Positions 8,777 through 18,258 are shown, counted from the first letter of the stretch. The stretch is DNA of 46,911 nt from Phocaeicola sp. (GCA_029257865.1 JARIAN010000020.1:1-46911), one strand, 5' to 3'. Made by a program: numbers and translations. The notes: a model not told the origin generated them from the sequence alone.

Positions 8777-8845
8777 GTTATATCTATAAGCATAGACAAT
8801 GTAAATACAGCATTTACACTTTCATAATATCATTCATCTTATTTT

Positions 8846-10045
8846 ATGGGAAAAGAACGCCTCATCACCTTCAACTATTGCTCCATTCTTGCAGCCAATT
8901 TCCTCCTTTATTTCGGTTTTTGGCTACTCATACCAGTATTACCTTTCTACCTTTCTGAAATATTCACAGCAACCAAATCCACCATCGGAATCGTACTTTC
9001 GTGCTACACCTTGTCTTCACTTTGTATCCGTCCCTTTTCCGGATACCTGCTAGACAGCTTTTCACGCAAGCCTTTATATCTGCTGGCCTATTTCACTTTT
9101 ATGGTTGTTTTCATGGGATACATTTGGGCTGGCATCCTTACACTCTTCATTGTATTCAGAATAGTACATGGTATTTCATTCGGTGTAGTCACGGTGGGTG
9201 GAAACACATTAGTCATTGACATTATGCCATCTTCTCGCCGTGGCGAGGGCTTAGGATATTACGGGCTCACCAATAATCTTGCCATGTCAGTAGGTCCGAT
9301 GTTCGGACTGTTTCTCCATAATGCAGGAACACCATATATGCACATCTTCACCTATGGATTCCTCTCCTGCCTACTAGGATTTCTTTCAGCATGTATGGTA
9401 AAGACCACCTACCGCCCACCGGTAAAAAAAGAAGCAATCTCACTAGACCGCTTCATCCTGATAAAAGGAATACCGGCTGGCATAAGTCTGCTGCTGCTTT
9501 CCATCCCCTATGGAATGACCACCAACTATGTAGCTATGTATGCACACCAAATAGGCATTACAGCCGAAACTGGATTCTTCTTCACCCTGATGGCTGTAGG
9601 AATGGCAATCAGCAGACTATTTAGCGGCCGTCTGGTAGATAAAGGAAAAATCACTGAAGTAATCACATACGGTCTGTTTCTAGTTGCCGTATGTTTTCTC
9701 GGGCTGACAGCCTGCGGATGGATGGCAGAAATCGCCCTGCCACAAACCACCTTTCTCTTCTTCATAATCGCCCTTCTGCTCGGAGTAGGATTCGGAACCA
9801 TGTTTCCCGCCTACAACACCCTCTTTGTCAACCTGGCCCCCAACAGTCAAAGAGGGACAGCCACCAGCACCTACCTCACCTCGTGGGATGTAGGACTCGG
9901 CATAGGAATGCTTAGCGGGGGATATATCGCCGAAGTCGCTTCGTTCAGGATAGCCTATCTTTTTGGCAGCCTCCTCACCGTTTGCGCCATTATCTACTTC
10001 ATGCGAAAAGTAAATCCACATTTCCACAAAAACAGGCTACGCTAA
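8846..10045 (+). CDS. MFS transporter
   Basis: Major facilitator superfamily protein of 399 residues with about 12 hydrophobic segments in two halves. A basic cytoplasmic loop (SGYLLDSFSRKPLYL, near residues 64-78) matches the conserved loop after TM2, and a related SGRLVDKGK stands after TM8. The N-terminus (MGKERLITFNYCSILAANF) and composition suggest the arabinose-efflux/YfcJ-like group of drug or metabolite exporters, but the substrate cannot be read from the sequence. It ends three bases from the stop of a convergent gene, with no terminator between. Confidence 0.85.
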   Translation: MGKERLITFNYCSILAANFLLYFGFWLLIPVLPFYLSEIFTATKSTIGIVLSCYTLSSLCIRPFSGYLLDSFSRKPLYLLAYFTFMVVFMGYIWAGILTLFIVFRIVHGISFGVVTVGGNTLVIDIMPSSRRGEGLGYYGLTNNLAMSVGPMFGLFLHNAGTPYMHIFTYGFLSCLLGFLSACMVKTTYRPPVKKEAISLDRFILIKGIPAGISLLLLSIPYGMTTNYVAMYAHQIGITAETGFFFTLMAVGMAISRLFSGRLVDKGKITEVITYGLFLVAVCFLGLTACGWMAEIALPQTTFLFFIIALLLGVGFGTMFPAYNTLFVNLAPNSQRGTATSTYLTSWDVGLGIGMLSGGYIAEVASFRIAYLFGSLLTVCAIIYFMRKVNPHFHKNRLR

Positions 10046-10048
10046 GCA

Positions 10049-11176
10049 TCAGTCCTTATAGGTAAACACAAATATGTGAGAAAGATGTCCGTTTACGCTA
10101 GAAACTTGAATAGAAAGAATAAAAGGACGGAACATCGAAGTATGTTCGATTATAAACTTCGGCAAGTAATCGGCATACTTCTGCGGCTCACGAGCCACCT
10201 TATCCATATCAACCACCATGATATAAGATGCATCACGTGAAAGGTTTGATATACATTCCTCAAACAAAGTATGCTCCGAATCTGCAATAACACAGGAAAT
10301 ACAAGAGTCCACCTGATGCCTACCTGCCATCAGCAAAATACTATCTGAAGAAAAAGAGGTCACATTCTCCAAACGGTCTGCCATACGGCGCACACAAGAG
10401 TCTGGTTCAAAGACCTCCCCACTCAAATAAAACACCTCACTATTAAAATGCATATCAAATTCACTCCAACAATCCACCCCAGCATCCGAAAGCAAAGGTA
10501 CTGCGGCAGTCCTGCCATAAAGCGTAATAAAATTGAATGCCTTATCATGATATTTTTCGGCAAAAGCCTTGTTATCCATTAAGGATGTCTGATTCTTGAA
10601 AGCATCAACTACTTGCTCTATCAAATGCTTCTGATAACTCAATGCCAAAAAACCATCTTCCTGATATACGGTGATGAAATCTTTTTGATGCACCATATAG
10701 ATGTCAAGTTTCTCTCCCCGATATGTCTCGGTCTTGGGAGCAAAACTAGCCACCTCCCGAATCATTTGATGAAGAAACTTCTTCCCAGCCTCATCTGTAC
10801 GAAAATAAAACACCACATTCTGAGCTATACACAGTTCGGAATGAAAACTTACAGCTACACGATTGATGTGATTATTAAAGGCATGGGTATTGTCGGATAT
10901 ATAAGAGTTAAACTTATCTTGGAGCAGAAGCAATATGTTGCTCTCTAACGTATCCAATTGCGACGTATAAGCCGCTTGGGTGAATTCTGTAGCCAGCAGT
11001 TCTATGTTGTCTGTCTCCAACACCCCAATACAATCAGCTGGAACGTATGAAAACAAATTCACTTCCTTTTCCTTGTCGACGCTATCCAATTCGGCAAAAC
11101 TATACACTCCCACTCCTATACAGAAGAGGATAACGGACAAAATGACTCCTAATTTACCGACCGTACGCTGTTTCAT
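10049..11176 (-). CDS. Membrane-anchored protein of unknown function, DUF3352-like
   Basis: About 375 residues with one N-terminal membrane anchor (VGKLGVILSVILFCIGVGVYSF) and the rest predicted outside the cytoplasm. The LFSYVPADCIGVLETDNIELL start of the exported part recalls DUF3352-type proteins that open with a similar PAD-x-VLxxxD segment; the match is only suggestive. The rest is mixed alpha/beta without catalytic motifs. I chose the ATG at 11176, because the upstream one at 11197 would leave almost no leader after the -7 box at 11205-11212. Function unknown. Confidence 0.6.
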   Translation of the reverse strand: MKQRTVGKLGVILSVILFCIGVGVYSFAELDSVDKEKEVNLFSYVPADCIGVLETDNIELLATEFTQAAYTSQLDTLESNILLLLQDKFNSYISDNTHAFNNHINRVAVSFHSELCIAQNVVFYFRTDEAGKKFLHQMIREVASFAPKTETYRGEKLDIYMVHQKDFITVYQEDGFLALSYQKHLIEQVVDAFKNQTSLMDNKAFAEKYHDKAFNFITLYGRTAAVPLLSDAGVDCWSEFDMHFNSEVFYLSGEVFEPDSCVRRMADRLENVTSFSSDSILLMAGRHQVDSCISCVIADSEHTLFEECISNLSRDASYIMVVDMDKVAREPQKYADYLPKFIIEHTSMFRPFILSIQVSSVNGHLSHIFVFTYKD

Positions 11177-11204
11177 AATATTTATATTTATTTGCAAATA
11201 TAAT

Positions 11205-11212
11205 AAATAAGT
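11205..11212 (-). promoter_or_regulatory. -7 box of the DUF3352-like gene
   Basis: TATATTTG on the minus strand, about 30 bases before the chosen start. No clear -33 element. Confidence 0.45.
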
Positions 11213-11244
11213 CTAAATTAAGCAATCATTTTCAGATAAGGCCA

Positions 11245-11281
11245 TAAAAAAAGCCTTGCAGCAGAAACGTTGCAAGGCTTT
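11245..11281 (-). terminator. Probable tRNA-His terminator
   Basis: AAAAAAGCCTTGCAGCAG and CGTTGCAAGGCTTT (about 11247-11280) form a GC-rich stem just beyond the 3' end of tRNA-His, with a T run on the minus strand. Confidence 0.75.
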
Positions 11282-11290
11282 ATCAATCAG

Positions 11291-11365
11291 GGTGACTAGT
11301 GGGATTCGAACCCACGACATTCAGAACCACAATCTGACGCTCTAACCGACTGAACTATAGTCACC
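11291..11365 (-). tRNA. tRNA-His (GUG)
   Basis: Read on the minus strand it folds into a full cloverleaf. The anticodon loop TTGTGGT closes on the stem TCAGA/TCTGA and gives the anticodon GUG. The acceptor has eight pairs (GGTGACTA/TAGTCACC), so the extra G-1 opposite C73, the histidine identity element, is encoded. TTCGAAT is the T loop. CCA is not encoded. The promoter is at 11399-11429. Confidence 0.95.
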
Positions 11366-11398
11366 ATATTTGATTTACTTCCTTTTCGAAAGCGAGTG

Positions 11399-11429
11399 CA
11401 AAATTACAGCTTTATTTTAAACCTGCAAA
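11399..11429 (-). promoter_or_regulatory. tRNA-His promoter
   Basis: TTTG (rc of 11426-11429), 19 bases, then TAATTTTG (rc of 11399-11406) on the minus strand, followed by CACTCGCTTTCGA, similar to the bases after the other stable RNA promoters here. Confidence 0.75.
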
Positions 11430-11487
11430 CATTTTCCTACTTTTTTTTAAAAGAAAGTACATTTTTTATCAAAACATCCATTTTTCT

Positions 11488-12432
11488 TCATTTTGAAGTC
11501 CTTTTCTTCCATAATTGCCAACTGTTGATTGAGTTTTGCCATAACACATAACTTCCGGGAGCAATGGGCGAAGCCGGATTAAGATAAGTACATGCCATCC
11601 AAATAGCCAATACCGTATTTTTCTGCCCTAAGGCCTGCCCTCCACTGATACGGTCGGAATACATCCCTCCCACGCGCTTACCGACAAAAAACTGCAAACA
11701 ACAAGACACTAAAGCAAAAACTGCAATTCCAAACTCCTGAGCCAAGGAAGTATCTCCTTCCACCACCGACTCGGTTGTCTGCCCCATTACTATAATCAAA
11801 GCTGCCGCCCAAAGATAAAAGGCTAAATCCTTACATGATGCCAATAAACTATGCACCTTGGGCAAATAATACCGAAGCAACAAGGCTACTACAAAAGGCA
11901 TCAGCAACAGAGGGAACACTTTTCCCAAAATACGTGAGAACGCTACCAAGAAAGAGATTTCCGAGACTTCCACCAGGGGGAACAATATCGGCACCATCAC
12001 AGCCGCCAACACATTCGACAATAAAGTATAGGTAGTAAGCGCAGCCGCACTTCCTCCCAGCTTATGGGTCACTACAGCTGCAGCCGTTGCCGTAGGGCAA
12101 ATAAAACAGACCATTATTCCCTCCAGAACTATACGCCAATAACTCCCGGCAGGAACACACATCACCAGCCCAACCGTCAACAAGCACGCAACCAACTGAA
12201 ACAACAACAACCACCCTACCCAAGGGCGAGGCGAAAGTTCCTTTATCTCAACTTTACAGAAAGTAAGAAGGAGCTGAGAAAAAATCAGAAACGGCGTGAG
12301 CCAACTAATCATAATACGGGCTACCGGCTTTACCGGATTCATAAATTCAAAAGAAGCAAAGAAAAAATACACAAGCACCCCCATCAACATAGCCAACGGC
12401 AATGTCCAGTTCTTCACAAATTGCAACAACAT
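11488..12432 (-). CDS. BASS-family (bile acid:sodium symporter-like) transporter
   Basis: Integral membrane protein of about 314 residues with roughly nine to ten hydrophobic helices. The segment CPTATAAAVVTHKLGGSAAA in the middle is the family's cation-site signature, and a second crossover-like region (GQALGQKNTVLAIWMA) lies near the C-terminus. The family carries organic acids, including bile acids or pantothenate, with Na+; the substrate here is unknown. The frame is open 44 codons further up to 12564, but the upstream part lacks family resemblance and a -7 box lies at 12542-12549, so I chose the ATG at 12432. Confidence 0.8.
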   Translation of the reverse strand: MLLQFVKNWTLPLAMLMGVLVYFFFASFEFMNPVKPVARIMISWLTPFLIFSQLLLTFCKVEIKELSPRPWVGWLLLFQLVACLLTVGLVMCVPAGSYWRIVLEGIMVCFICPTATAAAVVTHKLGGSAAALTTYTLLSNVLAAVMVPILFPLVEVSEISFLVAFSRILGKVFPLLLMPFVVALLLRYYLPKVHSLLASCKDLAFYLWAAALIIVMGQTTESVVEGDTSLAQEFGIAVFALVSCCLQFFVGKRVGGMYSDRISGGQALGQKNTVLAIWMACTYLNPASPIAPGSYVLWQNSINSWQLWKKRTSK

Positions 12433-12541
12433 AGTATCTATTATTAAAAATTTATCATCCCCCATATAGCGCATAAAGCCTCCTTGCAGCAGTACTTTGA
12501 AGCACCAAGCAAGGACGCAAAAGCCATACGTAAAAACGGAG

Positions 12542-12549
12542 CAAAAATA
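12542..12549 (-). promoter_or_regulatory. -7 box of the BASS-family gene
   Basis: TATTTTTG on the minus strand, leaving a leader of about 100 bases before the ATG at 12432. No good -33 element; no recognisable riboswitch in the leader. Confidence 0.4.
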
Positions 12550-12594
12550 CATAAAAACAACCATTCATCGGCCTCTTGGCGAAATAAAATTGAC

Positions 12595-12794
12595 CTATTC
12601 CAGCTCTGCCGACGGAAAACCGGCGTCTAAATATGATAGGCCTAGCGCACGTGCAGCATCTGCAAGCCCATACCTAAAGATTCAAATACCGCACCATAAA
12701 GAACAACTTGCTTGATGCGATTCAGCATTTTATCCCAACGGAAAGTTGAGCTACCGTCAGCGATTAATAAAACACAATCACTGATTATTGAAAC
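12595..12794 (-). pseudogene. Possible decayed coding remnant
   Basis: Between two genes the minus strand reads 50 codons without a stop (12794-12642), with protein-like content such as LLIADGSSTFRW and QVVLYGAVFESLGMG. Reading into a second frame gives DAARALGLSYLDAGFPSAEL before a stop at 12595-12597. The two parts look like one C-terminal fragment broken by a frameshift. I do not recognise the family. The 245 bases beyond, up to 13042, show only AT-rich spacer and the amidase promoter. Confidence 0.35.
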
Positions 12795-13042
12795 TCAAGC
12801 ACCGATTGATGGATTGCAGGTTGTAACTTAGGATTCTGGAAGGACAAGTTAAGGAATGATATACTCGTTCCTGCTTTATCGGTCAGGAAATGGAATCTTA
12901 TATACCAACCCTTTACCAATCTAACTCTACCAATAGGCAATCATTGTATAAATTCACGTTTTTATAGCCATTCTCTCCTACTATTCACCGGATTGCTCGG
13001 AAATAAATAAAAAAATAGTAAATTTGCAACTAATAAAAAATC
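12795..13042. other. Spacer before the amidase gene
   Basis: No gene seen. A -7 box TAAATTTG lies at 13019-13026, 16 bases before the amidase ATG. A TTG 23 bases upstream (12993-12995) is a weak -33 candidate. Confidence 0.5.
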
Positions 13043-14215
13043 ATGAGAACAAAACCTATATACATATTAATAATATACCTACTTTCCATTTCCCCGGCAA
13101 GTTACGGATACTCCGCACCCGACAAACGTCCTTTTACCCTTGTAATTGACCCTGGGCACGGAGGACATGACCCTGGAGCTTTGGGCAGAAGAGGAAAAGA
13201 AAAAACCATCAACCTTAATGTAGCCCTTAAACTCGGCAAGCTCATAGAGGCAAACCAAAAGGACACAAAAGTAATCTACACCAGAGACAAGGACCGTTTT
13301 GTTCCTCTTCACGAAAGAGCTGAAATAGCCAACAAGGCCAAAGCAGACCTATTCATCTCCATCCATACCAATTCTATAGCTTCACGCTCAAGCCAGGTAA
13401 GAGGAACAGAAACCTACACTCTAGGATTACACCGTACGCAAGAAAACCTGGAAGTAGCCAAGAAAGAAAATGCCGTTATCCTCATTGAAGAGGATTATCA
13501 GACTCAATATGCAGGCTTCAATCCTAATTCAGCAGAGAGCTACATCATTTTTGAGTTTCTACAAGACCAAAACATGTCGCAGAGCGTACAATTGGCACAA
13601 CTTATCCAAAAGCAGTTCAAGAGCCATGCCCGACGCACCGATAAGGGAGTCCACCAGGCCGGATTTCTTGTGTTGAGAGAAACTTCAATGCCTAGCGTAT
13701 TGATAGAGCTGGGATATATTACCAACCCATCTGAAGAAGCTTATCTACTTTCAGACAATGGTTCACAAGCATTGGCCCAAAGCATCTATCAGGCATTCTT
13801 GAGTTATAAAGACCCAACTCGCACTGCGAATATAGAAAAGACCTACCCTGTAGCGACAACCCAAGAAACGGTTTCAAAGACACAAGCTGCAAGTAGCACT
13901 ATTACCGCCAAGAAAAATACCGCTCCTGAAAAGACGGTATCCAGCAAGCCTGTGTTCAAGATACAAATTCTGACCTCTGACAGGAAGCTCCCTGCCAAAC
14001 ATCGAGAGTTCAAAGGACTAACCGGCACAAGCTATTATAAGGAGAAGAACCTATATAAATATACATACGGGGAAAGTACAGACTACAATGCCATTTACCG
14101 CTTGCTGAAGTCGAAAGTATCCCCCCGCTTCAAGGGTGCTTTTATCATCGCCTTCAAACAAGGGAAAAAGATAAACACTAATGAGGCTATCAGAGAATTC
14201 AAGAACAAAAAATAA
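13043..14215 (+). CDS. N-acetylmuramoyl-L-alanine amidase (Amidase_3) with C-terminal SPOR-like domain
   Basis: Exported zinc amidase that cuts the bond between N-acetylmuramic acid and L-alanine in peptidoglycan. A signal peptide (about 1-24) precedes the Amidase_3 domain (about 30-255), which shows VIDPGHGGHDPGA with the first zinc His, YTRDKDRFVPLHERAEIAN, a zinc His in FISIHTNS, and the catalytic Glu in VLIELGYITNPSE. A Ser/Thr-rich linker (270-315) leads to a C-terminal domain (320-385, VFKIQILTSDRK onward) that resembles SPOR/sporulation-related peptidoglycan-binding domains. It is followed after 30 bases by an MCE protein gene, probably one operon. Confidence 0.92.
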   Translation: MRTKPIYILIIYLLSISPASYGYSAPDKRPFTLVIDPGHGGHDPGALGRRGKEKTINLNVALKLGKLIEANQKDTKVIYTRDKDRFVPLHERAEIANKAKADLFISIHTNSIASRSSQVRGTETYTLGLHRTQENLEVAKKENAVILIEEDYQTQYAGFNPNSAESYIIFEFLQDQNMSQSVQLAQLIQKQFKSHARRTDKGVHQAGFLVLRETSMPSVLIELGYITNPSEEAYLLSDNGSQALAQSIYQAFLSYKDPTRTANIEKTYPVATTQETVSKTQAASSTITAKKNTAPEKTVSSKPVFKIQILTSDRKLPAKHREFKGLTGTSYYKEKNLYKYTYGESTDYNAIYRLLKSKVSPRFKGAFIIAFKQGKKINTNEAIREFKNKK

Positions 14216-14245
14216 TTTAGACAATTAAAACAGATTAATAAGAAT

Positions 14246-15130
14246 ATGAAAAAAGAAGTAAAAATAGGGCTGGCAGGTATCGGAGCCTTACTGATCCTTT
14301 TTTTTGGAATCAACTACCTGAAAGGAATCAACTTGTTTAAACCAGAAAGCTACTATTATGTAGACTTCCAAAACATCAATGGTCTCTCCAAGTCAAGCCC
14401 GGTATTTGCACATGGCTTCAAGGTGGGTATTGTAAGCGACATTCAATATAACCATCAAAATCCAGGACATGTAATCGTAGGCATCGAAATGGAACAAAAC
14501 ATGAAAATCCCTACCGGGAGCCACGCTGAATTGGTTACAGAAATGCTGGGAACTGTAAAGATGAATCTCATCCCGAACCTGAAAAGCAATACCTTCATCC
14601 AAGAAGAAGACACCATCATAGGATATGCCAACAACGGCATTATGGGAGCGGCAGAATCGCTCATGCCTAAAATGGAAATCATGCTTCCGAAATTAGATTC
14701 TATCTTAACTTCATTGAATGCGCTATTGGCCAATCCGGCACTAACCAACACCCTACAGAACGTAGAGGAGCTCACTGCCACATTTAACAAGACAGGAAAA
14801 CAAATCAACCGCTTAATGGAAAAAGACATGCCTAAAATAGCAGAAAACATCACTTCCATTACCGAAGACCTGAAAACAATCAGCAGCAACATCAAAGAAA
14901 CAGATTTTGCTGCTACCTTCAGCAAAGTGGATTCCACACTCCAAAACGTACAATTGCTCACCGAGAAGTTGAACCGTAAAGACAACTCATTGGGCTTGCT
15001 GATGAACGATACAGCTTTCTATCACAACATCAATACTACAGCAGCCTATGCCGCCAGCTTGCTCAACGACCTGCAGAGCCATCCAAAACGCTATGTCCAC
15101 TTCTCTCTATTTGGAAAGAAAGACAAATAA
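14246..15130 (+). CDS. MCE (MlaD-family) lipid-transport protein
   Basis: 294-residue inner-membrane-anchored protein with an N-terminal helix (GLAGIGALLILFFGINYLKG) and one MCE domain (about 38-115, FKPESYYYVDFQNINGL to the KMNLIPN region). MCE proteins form hexameric rings that move phospholipids between the inner and outer membranes together with an ATPase and permease. The C-terminal half is a long Thr/Asn-rich helix with ENITSITEDLKTISSNIK, likely a coiled coil that extends the tunnel. The partner MlaE/MlaF genes are not next to it. A terminator follows at 15199-15252. Confidence 0.88.
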   Translation: MKKEVKIGLAGIGALLILFFGINYLKGINLFKPESYYYVDFQNINGLSKSSPVFAHGFKVGIVSDIQYNHQNPGHVIVGIEMEQNMKIPTGSHAELVTEMLGTVKMNLIPNLKSNTFIQEEDTIIGYANNGIMGAAESLMPKMEIMLPKLDSILTSLNALLANPALTNTLQNVEELTATFNKTGKQINRLMEKDMPKIAENITSITEDLKTISSNIKETDFAATFSKVDSTLQNVQLLTEKLNRKDNSLGLLMNDTAFYHNINTTAAYAASLLNDLQSHPKRYVHFSLFGKKDK

Positions 15131-15198
15131 AAAGTCACTAATCATGATTATATAGAAATATTCTAAATAAAAGCAAAAGATAAACCCATTTCATTTTG

Positions 15199-15252
15199 CA
15201 AGCCAACCTGCTGAATAGTCCAACAAGGGAATAGTGGGTTGGCTTGTTTTTG
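15199..15252 (+). terminator. Terminator after the MCE gene
   Basis: CAAGCCAACC (15199-15208) pairs with GGTTGGCTTG (15237-15246), followed by a T-rich run. Confidence 0.8.
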
Positions 15253-15393
15253 TATTAATAAGCACCCCAAGCAAAGAAAGCAGACAACCCTATGCTTTTA
15301 CGAACAACTAAAATTTAACAATCCATTTTCAAATTTAAACAAACTGAATTACAGAATATTACACTAATTTCTAAAAAAACAAGAGAAAAAGCA

Positions 15394-15425
15394 TTTGTTT
15401 TTCTGAAAATAGATTACGACCTTTG
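15394..15425 (+). promoter_or_regulatory. dnaA promoter
   Basis: TTTG at 15394-15397, 20 bases, then GACCTTTG at 15418-15425 (one mismatch to the consensus). The transcript would open near AGCAGTAGAAG. The bases from 15421 onward share two blocks with the ribonucleotide reductase leader (CTTTGCAGCAGT and TTTATTAATAA). Confidence 0.65.
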
Positions 15426-15464
15426 CAGCAGTAGAAGTTTCGCTTTATTAATAACAGGTTAAAT

Positions 15465-16874
15465 ATGATTGAAAACAATCAGGCTATTGCACTGTGGGAT
15501 CGTTGCCTTCTCTTTATAAAGGCCAACGTGAGTGCGACAGCTTTCAAAACATGGTTCGAACCCATCGTACCACTGAAATACGAGGATAAAGCCTTGACTA
15601 TTGGAGTCCCTACCCCCATCTTCTATGAATATTTGGAAGATAAATACGTGGGATTGCTGCGCGCTGCCATTTATAAGGAAATAAGTGAAGGCACGGAGTT
15701 AATGTACTCCATTCTCACCGACAAAGCCAACCACACAACAAAGGATATAAAAGGGACAGAGCATTCTGATGCTTTGTCCCCACAAACTCCTGCCCATGAT
15801 GGGAACAAGGGCCCCAGCCTATTAAAGGCTCCAGCAATACAGGATTTGGATCCTCATCTGAATCCCAACTACAATTTTGAGAACTTTCTAAAAGGAAGCA
15901 GCAATGAGTTTTCACGTACCGTAGCTGAAACCGTAGCCCAAAATCCGGCACGTACTTTTAACCCATTATTCCTATATGGTCCTTCAGGAGTGGGGAAAAC
16001 GCACCTCATTAATGCCATCGGTACACGAATCAAAGAGCTATATCCCAACAAACGTGTTTTGTATATCGCCGCCCATCTGTTTCAAGTGCAATATACCGAC
16101 TCTGTACGCACCAACCATTTCAATGATTTTATCAGCTTCTACCAAACTATTGATGTGTTAATTATTGATGATATCCAGGAATTTGCAGGTGCAACCAAAA
16201 CGCAGAATACCTTCTTCCACATATTCAACCACCTACATCAAAACGGCAAGCAGTTGATTCTGACATCCGACCGTGCCCCTGTCATGTTGCAAGGCATGGA
16301 AGACCGTCTGCTAACACGTTTCAAATGGGGATTGATTGCCGAATTGGAACGACCAGACATTGAGTTGCGCAAGAGCATCTTACGCAATAAGATTCACCGC
16401 GACGGACTGAACATTCCAGAGTCTGTAATTTGCTATATAGCAGAAAGTGTAAACGAAAGCGTACGTGAACTGGAAGGTATTGTCAACTCGCTATTGGTGT
16501 ATTCCATACAACTGAAAAAAGATATCGACCTTGACCTTGCGCAACGTATCACACGACAAGCTGTAAGATGCGCTGAAGTCAAACCTCTTACCGTTATGGA
16601 CATCGTAGAGAAGGTATGCAGCCACTACAAGGTAGACACTTCTACCATCCATACCAAAACCCGTAAAAGAGAAGTGGTGCAAGTAAGACAGGTGGCTATG
16701 TATCTGGCAAAGAAACATACAGACACTTCTTCATCAAAAATCGGTCAGCTTATTGGCAACAAAGACCATGCCACCGTATTGCACGCTTGTAAAATCATAA
16801 AAGACCAAGTAGAAGTGGACAAAGCTTTCAAAGCAGAAATTGAGGATATCGAAATAAGCCTCCGACAAAAATAA
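15465..16874 (+). CDS. dnaA: Chromosomal replication initiator DnaA
   Basis: Initiator that binds DnaA boxes at oriC and opens the duplex as an ATP-bound filament. The 469 residues cover domain I (1-80, with [19 protein letters not shown]), a linker (about 85-130), the AAA+ domain with Walker [10 protein letters not shown] (about 171) and Walker [13 protein letters not shown], a sensor 1 region with [10 protein letters not shown] and the arginine-finger segment [10 protein letters not shown], and C-terminal domain IV with the DnaA signature [13 protein letters not shown] that reads the box. Its promoter resembles that of the ribonucleotide reductase further right. Confidence 0.98.
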   Translation: MIENNQAIALWDRCLLFIKANVSATAFKTWFEPIVPLKYEDKALTIGVPTPIFYEYLEDKYVGLLRAAIYKEISEGTELMYSILTDKANHTTKDIKGTEHSDALSPQTPAHDGNKGPSLLKAPAIQDLDPHLNPNYNFENFLKGSSNEFSRTVAETVAQNPARTFNPLFLYGPSGVGKTHLINAIGTRIKELYPNKRVLYIAAHLFQVQYTDSVRTNHFNDFISFYQTIDVLIIDDIQEFAGATKTQNTFFHIFNHLHQNGKQLILTSDRAPVMLQGMEDRLLTRFKWGLIAELERPDIELRKSILRNKIHRDGLNIPESVICYIAESVNESVRELEGIVNSLLVYSIQLKKDIDLDLAQRITRQAVRCAEVKPLTVMDIVEKVCSHYKVDTSTIHTKTRKREVVQVRQVAMYLAKKHTDTSSSKIGQLIGNKDHATVLHACKIIKDQVEVDKAFKAEIEDIEISLRQK

Positions 16875-16891
16875 AACAATTCATTTACATA

Positions 16892-16956
16892 TATAAAAAA
16901 AAGCCACCAGCAGGTTTCTGTATCGTATCCAGAAAGCAGCTGATGGCTTTTTTTGT
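16892..16956. terminator. Bidirectional terminator between dnaA and the nitroreductase
   Basis: AAAGCCACCAGC and GCTGATGGCTTT form the outer stem with one mismatch, TTTCTG and CAGAAA the inner one, with A and T runs on the two sides, between convergent genes. Confidence 0.85.
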
Positions 16957-16971
16957 TAATCTGTTTACCAA

Positions 16972-17715
16972 TCACTCATCTCCAAACCCTTGACGAGCCA
17001 AAGTAGCAGCAAGCACCTTTGACATTGCTTCATTATCCGCTTTCTTATATCGGATATCTGTAAAAATCTGAGCCAAGGTTTCAGTATGGTTCAATTCTAC
17101 AAAATGCTTGTTTTCTGGCAAAGACTCTTTATATGAGAAAATCTCATCTATTTGCTTCTCTGTATAATCATGATACACTTCTTGATGAAGCACTCCATGC
17201 AAAGGAAGACGATCAGGCTGTTCGGGAGTTTCGTCCGGATAACCAACCGTAATAGTAGCTACAGGCATCACCAAACGAGGAAGCTGCAATACATCTACTA
17301 TTTGATCTGGATTATAAATAGTAGTGCCTAAATAACAAATCCCCAAGCCGCGTTCTTCGGCCAATGTGCAGAAATTCTGCGTTACAAGCAAGGCATCGGT
17401 AGCGGCATTAAGAAATGAAAGAGAATTATCATACCCAGGTACAGCCTTTCGCTGCTGACACCATTTACTGAAACGATTGAAATCTGCACAGAACGTAAGC
17501 ACTACCGGAGCCGAAGTCACCATCGGCTGATTAAAATGAGCCGGAGCCAACTTCTTTTTCATCTCTTCACTGCGAGTCACCACGACACTATACAACTGCA
17601 TATTTCCCATGGTAGAAGCCCTGCACGCATCTTCCAACAGTTCATTCAACAAAGCTTCAGGAATATCCTCTTGCTTATATTTACGAATGGTACGTCTATT
17701 CTTTATCGAATCCAT
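16972..17715 (-). CDS. Nitroreductase-family NAD(P)H-flavin oxidoreductase
   Basis: FMN-dependent oxidoreductase of the NfsA/Frp-like nitroreductase group, about 247 residues. The N-terminal MDSIKNRRTIRKYK carries the Arg-Arg-Ser/Thr-Arg-x-Tyr phosphate-binding motif. ASTMGNMQLYSVVVT is the next FMN segment, and LAEERGLGICYLGTTIYNP contains the conserved Gly-Leu-Gly loop; the C-terminal GYPDETPEQPDRLP continues the fold. Substrate unknown (flavins, quinones or nitro compounds). I prefer the ATG at 17715 over 17721, because MDSIKNRR is the usual start. The gene is transcribed towards dnaA. A -7 box TATGTTTG (rc of 17743-17750) lies upstream. Confidence 0.88.
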   Translation of the reverse strand: MDSIKNRRTIRKYKQEDIPEALLNELLEDACRASTMGNMQLYSVVVTRSEEMKKKLAPAHFNQPMVTSAPVVLTFCADFNRFSKWCQQRKAVPGYDNSLSFLNAATDALLVTQNFCTLAEERGLGICYLGTTIYNPDQIVDVLQLPRLVMPVATITVGYPDETPEQPDRLPLHGVLHQEVYHDYTEKQIDEIFSYKESLPENKHFVELNHTETLAQIFTDIRYKKADNEAMSKVLAATLARQGFGDE

Positions 17716-18190
17716 AATCATTATATATTAAAGTATACTCTACAAACATACATATTTTTCGGCTATTTTCCTTTCTTAACCATCAAAATATCTACTGCCG
17801 ATGTTCTCACCTGCTAAAAATCTCTCGCTTAATCGTCTTGCCGCATATCCCTCCCCAAATACTCTTTAAAACAATATTATGTAAATACTTTTTACATTCT
17901 ACATCTTCCGGTATTTCAAGAAAAAACACAAGCCCCACCGCATAACTATCAAGAGATTATCACCAGTCTAGAAAGGTTTATCAACCTGTAACTAAAAGAA
18001 AAACAATCCAAGAAAAGCAGTCTTAATATTCTGATTCTGTCATGTTTTCAAAAGACTTTTTATCCTAACATTTTACCTCATTTATCCCCTTATACAACCG
18101 AATTTCTTTTTCAGACTACAACCATGAATTGGGATACAGGTTTGACAAAACGGGAAACTTTATGAGTTTAACAAATCCATAATACATTGA

Positions 18191-18242
18191 TTATCAACAC
18201 ACATATAATTCATTTCAGAAAACTTATCATCATTGTTGATAA
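18191..18242. repeat. Inverted 9-mers TTATCAACA upstream of the ribonucleotide reductase
   Basis: TTATCAACA (18191-18199) faces its exact complement TGTTGATAA (18234-18242) across 34 bases. Each differs from the DnaA box TTATCCACA at one position. The pair ends 17 bases before the -33 element. Confidence 0.5.
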
Positions 18243-18258
18243 CTTCTTTCCTTTTTAT

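Larger units (their letters stand above)
15131..15464 (+). other. Leader and spacer before dnaA
   Basis: No gene. It holds the terminator of the amidase/MCE pair and the dnaA promoter. I saw no consensus TTATCCACA box in it. Confidence 0.6.

Noticed and set aside
12433-12564. Longer N-terminus of the BASS-family transporter
   Set aside because: The extra 44 residues lack family resemblance, and a -7 box at 12542-12549 would place the transcript start inside the extension.
12497-12715. 72-codon plus-strand frame before the amidase gene
   Set aside because: Low-complexity translation; the minus-strand remnant explains the region better.
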